Shown here piece after piece: positions 41,241-48,909 of a DNA stretch of 59,502 nt. The position numbers were made by a program, and so were the translations under genes. This DNA is from Candidatus Melainabacteria bacterium (GTDB lineage Bacteria; Cyanobacteriota; Vampirovibrionia; Gastranaerophilales; Gastranaerophilaceae), in NCBI GenBank assembly GCA_003258735.1, contig QHME01000010.1, positions 1-59,502 on the forward strand, written 5' to 3'. Position 1 is the stretch's first letter, and every line of letters starts with the position of its first letter. The notes under the pieces were generated by a model that saw only the letters and a list, made by a program, of their open reading frames with translations, was not told the origin of the DNA and searched no databases.

Positions 41241-42552
41241 TAATTTTTGCAGCCATATATCTTGCAGCAGCTTCCCCCATAGAAAAGCAACTGGTTTGAA
41301 CTCTTAAAGCTCCTTGAGCCATATAATCAGCTGAAATACCACGCCCCACAACTAGTAAATTATCATAATCATAAGAAATCAGACTTTCAATCGGTAATTG
41401 ATATTCACCTGTCATAGTAAGTGTTGAACTGTTTTTATCCTTGCTGTGAACATCCACTGGATAATTGGAAATTAGCACCGGATGTTGAAACTTTTTGCCT
41501 GAGCGCAAATCCTCAATTGTATATAGGTATTTCCCTTTAATTCGGTTTGAAACCCTTATCCCTAACATATCTGCAATATTTGAAATATAAGCATTCTCAA
41601 ACCCTTTTAAGTATTTCTTGCAAAACTTTGCCAACCTAAAAATACTTTCCCTTGCTTGCATTAAGGCTTTTGTTGTATCTTTAACAAGGTTTGGGTTGAG
41701 TGTTTCAGCTATTCTTGGGCAGTTAAAAGCAACAGAATCAGGCATTCCTGCAACTGTAAATATCTGGAAATAGTTTCTATCAGTGTCTTTTAGAACTCCA
41801 TCAGCTACAGCCTTATCAAATAATGGAGCTAAAGCCCAGTGTTTATCACTATCCCAAGTATATGCTGTAGATAGGTGAATTTGTCCATCAATATTTTGTA
41901 CTGTTGTCACATTTCTATCTGAATCAAGATTTAGAATCCAATCACCAAAAGTTTTTAAATCAATGCCACCCATTATAAAACGTAAACTCATCGGTTGATA
42001 ATCGGATTCCATTTTTAAAAAAGTACAATTAATTTGATTTGCAAAATCACAATTTCCTGTCGCGTCCACAAAATACTTCGCGTCGATATATACCGATAAT
42101 GGTTTGTAATTTTTATTGATATTATCAGTATCTACCTCTTCGTTATATACAGATAATATTTCTTTATTAATTTCTACAGAAACAACTTTGTTTTTATCAG
42201 TTTTAACATCTTTTACTTCTGCATTAAAACGAACCTCTACACCAACATCATTCATCATTTTATCTAAAACAATCTTTAAGAGTTCAGGATTGAACCATCC
42301 TTGATTGTCCATATAAGTAACTTGTCCGCCAACCTTTTTTAATTCAGAAATGAGAATATTAAAAAACTCTGTATTTATTTGGTGATGACCGCCCATCATC
42401 GCAGGAACAACAAGTCCTGAAGTTATTGTGCCACCAAGATGAATTCCACGCTCAATCAACAAAACTTTTAATCCAAGTTTTGCACTCATGTATGAAACTG
42501 CACAACCTGCCGTTCCACCACCAACAACTATTACATCATAAAGTGTTTCCAT
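41218..42552 (-). CDS. FAD-dependent oxidoreductase (FAD_oxidored family)
   Basis: The 444-residue protein has the N-terminal dinucleotide motif VVGGGTAGCAVSYMSAKLG, the ERGIHLGGTITSGLV loop, a second FAD contact YFVDATGNCDFA and a C-terminal LVVGRGISADYMAQGALRVQ. This pattern is that of the pfam12831-type flavoproteins, often annotated as FAD-dependent oxidoreductase. The substrate is unknown. On the minus strand TATAAT ends six bases before the ATG and no Shine-Dalgarno is present, so a leaderless mRNA is likely. The MnmC-like gene lies 73 bases upstream in the same direction. Confidence 0.85.
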   Translation of the reverse strand: METLYDVIVVGGGTAGCAVSYMSAKLGLKVLLIERGIHLGGTITSGLVVPAMMGGHHQINTEFFNILISELKKVGGQVTYMDNQGWFNPELLKIVLDKMMNDVGVEVRFNAEVKDVKTDKNKVVSVEINKEILSVYNEEVDTDNINKNYKPLSVYIDAKYFVDATGNCDFANQINCTFLKMESDYQPMSLRFIMGGIDLKTFGDWILNLDSDRNVTTVQNIDGQIHLSTAYTWDSDKHWALAPLFDKAVADGVLKDTDRNYFQIFTVAGMPDSVAFNCPRIAETLNPNLVKDTTKALMQARESIFRLAKFCKKYLKGFENAYISNIADMLGIRVSNRIKGKYLYTIEDLRSGKKFQHPVLISNYPVDVHSKDKNSSTLTMTGEYQLPIESLISYDYDNLLVVGRGISADYMAQGALRVQTSCFSMGEAAARYMAAKITNNDAES

Positions 42553-42558
42553 ACATGT

Positions 42559-42586
42559 ATTATAGCATTTTTATATTAAGTCACAA
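42559..42586 (-). promoter_or_regulatory. Promoter of the FAD oxidoreductase gene, likely leaderless
   Basis: On the minus strand TTGTGA (42586-42581), 16-base spacer, TATAAT (42564-42559), then six bases and the ATG at 42552. The expected transcription start falls on the start codon. Confidence 0.6.
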
Positions 42587-42625
42587 TTCATATATAATTC
42601 GTAATATATTAAACGTAATTTGTGT

Positions 42626-43984
42626 TTAGTTAATAACCGAAGAATTAAATTCACCAATTGCCTGTTTTCGATACTTTGAAGTCGACATACGTGTGCTGTT
42701 TTTAACATCTTCATTTCGACGCGCTAGTATTGCCTCATTAAGGGCAGTTAAATTTTCATCACGATAAAATATACCCGCTTTGGTTTTTAGGAGCCCTAAA
42801 TCGAATTCTGAAAGGGGGTATTTTATCAAAGATTTATTCTTCGTCGCGATAGTTCCTGTAAACTTCTTTTCACGTTCATTATAAATATTACCAATAAAGA
42901 ATCCTGCCTCTACCATCGCGCCACGAACAGCAGCTGATGTTGTATAAGTCAAAATTTTTCCATCAGTTTCCAAATGTTCAAAAAGCAACTTGAAAAAATC
43001 ATAAGACCACAAACATGGACACTTTGATGGTGTAAATGCATCCAAAAATATTAAATCGTACAAATTATTATCGTTGATAATAACATTGCGCGCATCATCA
43101 TTTTTTAGTTCAAATTCAACATCCTGTAAATTATACCTTTTTAGCCCACTTTTATAACCTTTAGATACATACTTATAATATATATTATGTAAAAACGACC
43201 TAAAATGTAATTTGGAGGTATTCTTACTCATTTTAAAACGATAATATTCAAAAAGGCTTATTATTTTATCATCTAAAAATCTGTTATATTTTTGATTATC
43301 CAAAACAGATATCAAATCCTGATTTTCAAGGATTTCAGGTGATTTTTCAATTATTTTTGATAAAATCAGATAATTTATCAAATTATTGATTTTTTTATAT
43401 TTTATTTTGGTATCCGAATTAAGAAATTTGTTTATTATACTATACTCAAAATCTAAATGAGAATTATCAATCTTTTTTACTCCTGTTTTAATAAAAGGAG
43501 AAAGTTGGGACAAAAATTTATCAAAGTCTACAGCTTTTATATAAATCTTTGGTAAAACTTTATCACCATATATCGATACGTTACATTGGTTAGACTTAGA
43601 GGATATTTTATCAACACTATTAGTAGAAATATTATCACCATATACCTTGCCGATATAATTAGCTATATTCCCTTTGTTTATTTTATCGGTATCTATCGAC
43701 GCGATATGCGAATTTGTAGAGAAAGAATATTTTGAAAAATTTTTCTGACAAAAATTTTCTAAAATATAATTTAGAAAACTTTTAGAATTATATCCAATAC
43801 CGTAACAAATATCCAAAACTTTTATCGACTCTTTAGTCATTAAATTTTCAATATCTGATGGATAAATAAATTTTTCATAAGCTTCTGTTAAAGCGCCTGT
43901 CGCACTATGATAAATATCATTAAACTGAGGACTGTACAACCCAACAGAACCATCATGTGTAAAATATGGATGAAAATCAGTCAT
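42626..43984 (-). CDS. MnmC-like (DUF752) methyltransferase with a large internal insertion
   Basis: The 452-residue protein has an MnmC/DUF752 N-terminus (HDGSVGLYSP, YHSATGALTEA), SAM motif I VLDICYGIGYNSK (56-68) and the motif LIFLDAFTPSKCPCLWS (about 311-327), which corresponds to the DGFAPxxNPxMW active-site region. MnmC methylates the C5 side chain of tRNA wobble uridine. The two SAM-domain halves are about 250 residues apart instead of roughly 110. The intervening part (about 80-290) is Lys/Asn/Ile-rich, with long helices I do not recognise. No FAD-oxidase half is fused, but a separate FAD oxidoreductase follows. No Shine-Dalgarno; a -10 lies six bases upstream. Confidence 0.78.
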   Translation of the reverse strand: MTDFHPYFTHDGSVGLYSPQFNDIYHSATGALTEAYEKFIYPSDIENLMTKESIKVLDICYGIGYNSKSFLNYILENFCQKNFSKYSFSTNSHIASIDTDKINKGNIANYIGKVYGDNISTNSVDKISSKSNQCNVSIYGDKVLPKIYIKAVDFDKFLSQLSPFIKTGVKKIDNSHLDFEYSIINKFLNSDTKIKYKKINNLINYLILSKIIEKSPEILENQDLISVLDNQKYNRFLDDKIISLFEYYRFKMSKNTSKLHFRSFLHNIYYKYVSKGYKSGLKRYNLQDVEFELKNDDARNVIINDNNLYDLIFLDAFTPSKCPCLWSYDFFKLLFEHLETDGKILTYTTSAAVRGAMVEAGFFIGNIYNEREKKFTGTIATKNKSLIKYPLSEFDLGLLKTKAGIFYRDENLTALNEAILARRNEDVKNSTRMSTSKYRKQAIGEFNSSVIN

Positions 43985-43990
43985 AGTCTT

Positions 43991-44018
43991 ATTATACGAC
44001 CATTAATTATAATGTTAA
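43991..44018 (-). promoter_or_regulatory. Promoter of the MnmC-like gene, likely leaderless
   Basis: On the minus strand TTAACA (44018-44013, 5 of 6), 16-base spacer, TATAAT (43996-43991), then six bases and the ATG at 43984. Same geometry as the next gene in line at 42552. Confidence 0.6.
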
Positions 44019-44102
44019 TAATGTTACATTATCTTAATATAATAAAATACATTTACCTGATATTTTGAATAACTGATAATAATTAGCTTTTTTATTTATT
44101 CT

Positions 44103-44111
44103 TGGTATAAT
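44103..44111 (+). promoter_or_regulatory. Extended -10 promoter of thrB
   Basis: TGG precedes TATAAT (44106-44111), fitting TGNTATAAT. The leader to the ATG at 44137 is about 18 bases and carries AAAGGTAG as ribosome binding site. Confidence 0.55.
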
Positions 44112-44136
44112 ATACTACGAAAGGTAGATTAAGAAT

Positions 44137-45084
44137 ATGAAAGTTAGTGTAAAAGTTCCTGCTACAACAGCGAACATCGGACCTGGATTTGATTGCTTAG
44201 GAATGGCTTTGCCTATTTATAATACAATCACTATTGAAGAAACAGTTCTTCCAGGCACAGGCGTAGAAATAAATGTTTTGGCTGACAACGATTCAATTGA
44301 CCAATTGTCACTTGACCATGTTCCATCAGACGAAAACAGTATTGTATACAAAGCAGTTGAGCTTTTGTACAATTCAATCGGACAGTCGCCAAGCGAATTA
44401 AAAATAAATATCCACTCAAATATCCCTGTCGCAAGGGGATTGGGTAGCAGTTCTTCTGTTATTGTAGGAGCATTGATTGCTGCAAATGAACTTTTAGGCA
44501 GACCTGCTGATGAAGTGGCATTGTTATCTATTGCATGCGAAATTGAAGGTCATCCTGACAATATTACTCCTGCAATCGTTGGCGGACTTGTTATTTCATC
44601 TCAAGAAGAAGATGGCAGTGTCGTTTACAGAAAACTTGAATGGCCGGATGATTGGGCTGTTACAGTTTGTGTTCCTGACTTTGAACTATCTACAGATATT
44701 GCACGTTCTGTATTACCAAAAGAAGTTCCAATGAAGGATGCCATATTTAACGCAAAACGACTTGCAATGTTTGTTCAAGCCGTACATACAAAAGATTCTG
44801 AATTGATGAAATTAGCTCTACAAGACAGACTTCACCAACCATACAGAATGAAGTTAGTTCCTGGTTTGGACAAAATCATTGACAACTTGAGACATTTTGA
44901 CAATGTTTTAGGTTGTGTTTTAAGTGGTGCAGGTTCTTCAATTTTAGTTATTTCTGAGAGAAATGACTTAGATAAAATTAGAACTATTGTAAGAGATACT
45001 TGGGCTGATCAAAACATCAAGTGCGATATCAAGACATTGTCTGTTGAAAATAACGGTGCACAAATTATTTCTAACGAAGATTAG
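44137..45084 (+). CDS. thrB: Homoserine kinase
   Basis: The 315-residue GHMP kinase phosphorylates homoserine for threonine synthesis. The N-terminal VKVPATTANIGPGFDCLGMAL and the ATP-binding loop PVARGLGSSSSVIVGAL are diagnostic, as is the C-terminal GCVLSGAGSSILVI. thrC and hom are not adjacent. A long hairpin after the stop may end the transcript or regulate the ferredoxin gene that follows. Confidence 0.95.
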   Translation: MKVSVKVPATTANIGPGFDCLGMALPIYNTITIEETVLPGTGVEINVLADNDSIDQLSLDHVPSDENSIVYKAVELLYNSIGQSPSELKINIHSNIPVARGLGSSSSVIVGALIAANELLGRPADEVALLSIACEIEGHPDNITPAIVGGLVISSQEEDGSVVYRKLEWPDDWAVTVCVPDFELSTDIARSVLPKEVPMKDAIFNAKRLAMFVQAVHTKDSELMKLALQDRLHQPYRMKLVPGLDKIIDNLRHFDNVLGCVLSGAGSSILVISERNDLDKIRTIVRDTWADQNIKCDIKTLSVENNGAQIISNED

Positions 45085-45120
45085 TAAAATGTCGTAAATA
45101 TCACGACTGATAATAATTTT

Positions 45121-45168
45121 AAAAATATCCTTCATAATAAACTACAAGTTTATATGGAGGATATTTTT
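45121..45168 (+). promoter_or_regulatory. Near-perfect 22-bp hairpin covering the ferredoxin ribosome binding site
   Basis: AAAAATATCC (45121-45130) pairs with GGATATTTTT (45159-45168). The pairing continues inward through TTCAT with ATGGA, and then ATAAACT (45137-45143) with AGTTTAT (45147-45153). That leaves one bulged A (45136) and a three-base loop. The Shine-Dalgarno GGAGGA (45156-45161) is inside the stem and the ATG (45169) follows it directly. It could repress translation, respond to a factor or to temperature, or serve as the thrB terminator; function is inference. Confidence 0.65.
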
Positions 45169-45354
45169 ATGAACATTGCAATTTTAGATTCTTGTGTAGG
45201 TTGTGGAGCATGCGCAATTATCAACCCTGAAGTTTTTGAAATGCGTGGAGAAAAAGCAATTGTAAACCCTGTAAAAATAGATGAAACTGAAGATTTATGC
45301 ATAGATGCTGCAATTAGTTGTCCTGTTAATGCAATTATGATTGATGAATATTAA
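45169..45354 (+). CDS. Small monocluster ferredoxin
   Basis: A 61-residue electron carrier. C9-x2-C12-x2-C15 and C51-P provide four ligands for one 4Fe-4S cluster. C44 may form a disulfide or replace a ligand, as in single-cluster ferredoxins of Thermotoga type. The acidic surface is typical. Start 45169 is chosen because GGAGGA sits eight bases before it; the ATG at 45154 lies within the ribosome-binding hairpin. Partners may include the flavoproteins nearby or the serine dehydratase and radical SAM enzymes, but none is adjacent. Confidence 0.92.
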   Translation: MNIAILDSCVGCGACAIINPEVFEMRGEKAIVNPVKIDETEDLCIDAAISCPVNAIMIDEY

Positions 45355-45488
45355 TAAATGTAAAGCATTAAAACACCCATACATAGTGCATTTGGCATTT
45401 TAAAAATTTTAACAAGGCAATCCATCCTGCTGGAAATACTTTATATATGAGTAGGGAAAATTTAGAAAGCAGAAAGGAAAATAGTATT

Positions 45489-45980
45489 ATGTACGGAGTA
45501 ACATTAGCAACAGCGAACACTGTAAAAACAATGAACAACAATGACATGGGTTCAAAAGTAAACAGAGTAAAATGCACAGGTGAACATGTCAAAAACGATA
45601 TTATTACAGGTATTAAAGGCGGTGCAGTAGCAACAATAACAGGTGCAGGCGTTGCTGCAATGGTTTATAAACCTCAAACAGGTGTAAAAGCAACAGCACT
45701 ATTGGGCAAAGGATTTGGCAAATTAGGTCAATTACTTGGTAAAGCTCTTCCTAAAGCTAAATGGGCAACATTTGCAGCAAAATTAGAACAAGCAGGACAT
45801 AAACTTGTAGCCGCAGCTCCTAAATATGGTAAGGCTGCAGCAATCGCAGCAGTTGTTGGTGCTGGTGTATTAGCATTGACAAAAATTTCTACAGACCACG
45901 CATATAAATCAGGTCAAATCGATCAAAAATACATTGATAATGCTAAACTTGAAAAAATGACAAATTCAGTTATTGTATAA
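45489..45980 (+). CDS. Small Gly/Ala/Lys-rich membrane-associated protein, unknown
   Basis: A 163-residue protein. AAAGGA lies about ten bases before the ATG at 45489; an upstream ATG at 45447 has no such site. Hydrophobic, glycine-rich segments occur at about residues 43-58 (GGAVATITGAGVAAMV) and 118-133 (AAAIAAVVGAGVLAL), separated by basic amphipathic stretches (LLGKGFGKLGQLLGKALPKAKW). No signal peptide. No family recognised. Composition resembles the 140-residue protein at 10779. It ends before a strong bidirectional terminator. Confidence 0.68.
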   Translation: MYGVTLATANTVKTMNNNDMGSKVNRVKCTGEHVKNDIITGIKGGAVATITGAGVAAMVYKPQTGVKATALLGKGFGKLGQLLGKALPKAKWATFAAKLEQAGHKLVAAAPKYGKAAAIAAVVGAGVLALTKISTDHAYKSGQIDQKYIDNAKLEKMTNSVIV

Positions 45981-45998
45981 ATTAAAAATCGGTAATAA

Positions 45999-46027
45999 AA
46001 AAAGGGGTATATTTTATACCCCTTTTT
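45999..46027. terminator. Bidirectional terminator
   Basis: GGGGTATA (46004-46011) and TATACCCC (46015-46022) pair perfectly, flanked by A and T runs on both sides. It serves the 163-residue gene on the plus strand and the 55-residue gene on the minus strand, whose stop lies in the stem. Confidence 0.88.
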
Positions 46028-46181
46028 CGTATGTTACACACAATTTTAAACCGCTATCTTCAACACCGACAACAGCCCAACGCAGGATTGAACCGAATTG
46101 TTTAGTTAGTTCTGATTCTATTTGGTCTGTATTTGGTTGTCTAATTGATTTTAAATACGTAATTTCAGATAATATTTGCAT
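46014..46181 (-). CDS. Small 55-residue protein, unknown
   Basis: A short minus-strand frame with AAGGA seven bases before its ATG and its stop codon inside a terminator hairpin. The product begins MQILSEITYLKSIRQPNTDQ, continues with an amphipathic helix (IESELTKQFG), and ends in two beta-strand-like segments (ILRWAVVGVED, LKLCVTYEKG). This alternation is that of a folded alpha/beta miniprotein. No family recognised. The plus-strand frame over the same bases looks random. Confidence 0.7.
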   Translation of the reverse strand: MQILSEITYLKSIRQPNTDQIESELTKQFGSILRWAVVGVEDSGLKLCVTYEKGV

Positions 46182-46236
46182 TTGTATTCCTTGTGATAAA
46201 CCCTCAGCATTTTAGCTTAGCACATCTTGCCAATTT

Positions 46237-46266
46237 TGAGATTCTGAAACAAGTTCAAAATGACAT
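46237..46266. repeat. Dispersed palindromic repeat, copy C
   Basis: GAGATTCTGAAACAAGTTC followed by AAAATGACA matches copy A (left arm, reversed) at nearly every base and shares AACAAGTTC plus TGACA with copy B. It lies between glmS and the 55-residue gene. Confidence 0.6.
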
Positions 46267-46329
46267 GATATCACTCTTAACAGAGTGGAGTACTGCAACT
46301 CAAAACCGTGGTAGTAACTGATAGTTTTC

Positions 46330-48174
46330 CTACTCAACAGTAACTGATTTTGCAAGGTTACGCGGTTGGTCAACATCTTTACCCAAAAATTCGGCAATAT
46401 AGTACGCAACCAATTGCAACGGAACAACTGCAATAATCGGAGACAACACTTCTGAAACCTCAGGAACTCGAATAATAAAGTCAAATAAATCATCCAATTT
46501 AGGGTCAGAAGAGTTTGTCAAAGCAATCATTCTAGCATTTCTTGCTTTTGCCTCTTCACTATTTGATAGTAATTTTTCATAAACTGGACCGTTCATCAAA
46601 ATTGACAATACAGGCATTGTATCATCAAGCATTGCTATAGGACCATGTTTTAATTCACCTGCAGGATAGCCAGTTGCATTGATATAGCTGATTTCTTTCA
46701 GTTTTAAAGCTCCTTCTAATGCTGTCGGATAATTTACTCCTCTTGCTATATAGATAAAGTCCTTCGTTCCTGAATATTTTCTAGCACATTTTTGAATATC
46801 TTCTTTGTGAGCTAAAATTTGTTCAATCTTTTGTGGCAACAGCAACATATCAGATTTAATATTAACCAAATCTGTTTCTGACATTGTACCTTTAATTTCA
46901 GCCATATATAAAGCTAACAAATAAAATGACGTAAGCTGAGCAATATATGATTTTGTAGCAGCAACAGAAACCTCAATACCTGCACTTACAGGAACTAAAC
47001 TATCAGCTTCACGAGCCATAGCACTGTCAGGTCTGTTTGTAATAATCAAAATGTGAGAACCTCTTGCTTTTGATTGTTTGATAGCAGTTAACGTGTCAGC
47101 AGTCTCACCTGATTGAGAAACACCGATTACAAGTGTGTGACTGTCTGTTACTGTTTTTCTGTAGATATATTCACTTGATGCCTCAACATCAACTGGAATA
47201 TTACAAAAACCTTCAATAATGTATTTACCAATCATTGCGGCATGTAATGATGTACCACAAGCGATAATTTGGATACGATTTAGATTTTTTAGGGTTTCTT
47301 TAGTTAATTTAACTTCATTCAAAACAATTGGAGAATCTGATGTATGAAGTTTTCCAACCAAAATATTTCTAATTACGTCAGGTTGTTCATGAATTTCTTT
47401 AAGCATAAAGTGTTTGTAACCCATTTTGCTCAAAGCTACCGGTTCCCAAGGAAGAACCTCAATTTTAGGTTCAAGAACATTTTCGTTTTCATCTTCTAAA
47501 ACCAATGAATCAGGAGTCAATGTTACAACTTGATTATCAGTTAAATAAATGGCTTTATTTGTATGTTTAATTGTTGCTGGAACATCTGATGCTACGTAAT
47601 ATTCACCTTCACCAACACCGATTAAAAGTGGAGCATTTCTTTTTGTTGCAACGATTTTTCCAGGTTCATCATTATGCATAATACAAAAAGCATACGCACC
47701 TTCAATACGTTTTGTAGCCATTTGTACTGCTTTTGTCAAATCTTTGACTTCACCATAAATTGATGCAACTAAATGTGCAACGATTTCGGTATCAGTTTGA
47801 GAACGGAATTTACATCCTTTTGCAGCAAGCTCTGCTTTTAATTCTTTGTAATTTTCAATGATTCCGTTATGTACAAGAACTAATTTTCCACATCCACAAG
47901 TATGAGGGTGAGCATTGACAACTGTAGGAGCTCCATGAGTTGCCCATCTGATATGCCCAATACCAGATGTAGATTTTGAAACTTCATAAGCATGAGGAGC
48001 CAATTCTTCTTTCAAGTTTTTTAGCTTACCTTCTGCTTTATAAACTTTTATACCGTCAGCACATTGAACAGCAATACCTGAGGAGTCATATCCTCTGTAT
48101 TCCAATTGTTCAAGTCCGTCTAATAATATATCAACTGCGGCTTTTTTGCCTGTATATCCAACAATACCACACAT
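46330..48174 (-). CDS. glmS: Glutamine--fructose-6-phosphate aminotransferase (isomerising)
   Basis: The 614-residue enzyme makes glucosamine-6-phosphate, the entry point to peptidoglycan amino sugars. The N-terminal glutaminase starts MCGIVGYTG with the catalytic Cys2, and YRGYDSSGIAV follows. Two SIS isomerase domains (about 290-600) include SQSGETADTL and the C-terminal DQPRNLAKSVTVE. AGGGAGAAG lies before the ATG. The 85-base upstream region is too short for a glmS ribozyme. Together with nagA it sets the hexosamine flux. Confidence 0.97.
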   Translation of the reverse strand: MCGIVGYTGKKAAVDILLDGLEQLEYRGYDSSGIAVQCADGIKVYKAEGKLKNLKEELAPHAYEVSKSTSGIGHIRWATHGAPTVVNAHPHTCGCGKLVLVHNGIIENYKELKAELAAKGCKFRSQTDTEIVAHLVASIYGEVKDLTKAVQMATKRIEGAYAFCIMHNDEPGKIVATKRNAPLLIGVGEGEYYVASDVPATIKHTNKAIYLTDNQVVTLTPDSLVLEDENENVLEPKIEVLPWEPVALSKMGYKHFMLKEIHEQPDVIRNILVGKLHTSDSPIVLNEVKLTKETLKNLNRIQIIACGTSLHAAMIGKYIIEGFCNIPVDVEASSEYIYRKTVTDSHTLVIGVSQSGETADTLTAIKQSKARGSHILIITNRPDSAMAREADSLVPVSAGIEVSVAATKSYIAQLTSFYLLALYMAEIKGTMSETDLVNIKSDMLLLPQKIEQILAHKEDIQKCARKYSGTKDFIYIARGVNYPTALEGALKLKEISYINATGYPAGELKHGPIAMLDDTMPVLSILMNGPVYEKLLSNSEEAKARNARMIALTNSSDPKLDDLFDFIIRVPEVSEVLSPIIAVVPLQLVAYYIAEFLGKDVDQPRNLAKSVTVE

Positions 48175-48259
48175 ATTGTAACTTCTCCCTTTAAATAACT
48201 ACAGTATATATAGTATCATTAAAATAGCCGAAAATTTAATCCTTTATATATTTTTTACA

Positions 48260-48799
48260 TTAATTCAGAATATGAACCCCTGCTCCTGTCATAGCCGGCA
48301 CTATATTATTATATCCGTATCCTCTATTGTTAGAATAACCTCTGCTAAATGTTGGAGAAAAATTGTTGAAGTTAAACGGATTGTCTATGATTGAGGGGGT
48401 GTATCCTGTCGGTTGTCCGATATAACGATTATAGATTCGACGTGCAGGAGACCTTCTTGTACTGTAATAATCATCTGCTAAATAATTTCTATTATTGTAA
48501 TCATCACGATAATTTGCCAAAATATGATTCATTCTTTTAGCTGTGCTCATTGTTGAATAGAATCTGCCGAATAAATGTCGTTCAATTCGATTCATCCTTG
48601 AATATACACTATCATTTTTGTATGTTCGACCAAAAAGATAACTTTCAATTTGTGACAAATCGTTTTTATAAATATTGTCTTGCGAAATACTATTTTGAGT
48701 CCTTGAAATAGTTGTAATTGGAGAACTTGCAGCATCTACAGCATTTATGGCTGATAAAAAAAGTGAACACAATAGAGAATAAATAAAGAAATTTTTCAT
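48260..48799 (-). CDS. Secreted protein with IExxLFG repeats, unknown
   Basis: A 179-residue exported protein. The ATG at 48799 is preferred because GAGGTG lies a few bases upstream. Signal peptide about 1-22 (NFFIYSLLCSLFLSAINAVDA). Two copies of a motif follow: IESYLFGRTYKNDS and IERHLFGRFYSTMS, each followed by a basic R/M-rich helix. The C-terminal half is Tyr/Asn/Arg/Gly-rich and probably disordered (YSNNRGYGYNN). I believe similar LFG-type repeats occur in other Vampirovibrionia/cyanobacterial secreted proteins, but cannot check. Function unknown, probably envelope-associated. Confidence 0.7.
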   Translation of the reverse strand: MKNFFIYSLLCSLFLSAINAVDAASSPITTISRTQNSISQDNIYKNDLSQIESYLFGRTYKNDSVYSRMNRIERHLFGRFYSTMSTAKRMNHILANYRDDYNNRNYLADDYYSTRRSPARRIYNRYIGQPTGYTPSIIDNPFNFNNFSPTFSRGYSNNRGYGYNNIVPAMTGAGVHILN

Positions 48800-48894
48800 A
48801 AAACACCTCATTTCAGTTTTATGTTAAAAATTTTTATTATAATTTACATTCAACTATTGTCTAATCTTAACAATTAGCCAACTGAAATATTAGA

Positions 48895-48903
48895 TGGTAA
48901 TAT
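48895..48903 (+). promoter_or_regulatory. Putative extended -10 of the mannosidase gene
   Basis: TGG followed by TAATAT (48898-48903) lies six bases before the ATG at 48910. There is no Shine-Dalgarno sequence, so the transcript may be leaderless. Confidence 0.45.
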
Positions 48904-48909
48904 AAAATT

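Noticed and set aside
43555..43640. Repeated ATCACCATATA strings in the MnmC-like gene insert, considered as a short tandem repeat or CRISPR-like
   Set aside because: Only two copies, inside coding sequence, encoding YGDK/YGDN; no regular spacing.
45973..46215. Plus-strand 80-codon frame after the 163-residue gene
   Set aside because: It reads through a terminator, has no ribosome binding site, and is antisense to the better-supported 55-residue minus-strand gene.
48175..48259. Possible glmS ribozyme
   Set aside because: The region before glmS is only about 85 bases to the next gene and shows no ribozyme core; the AGGGAGAAG site and ATG explain it.
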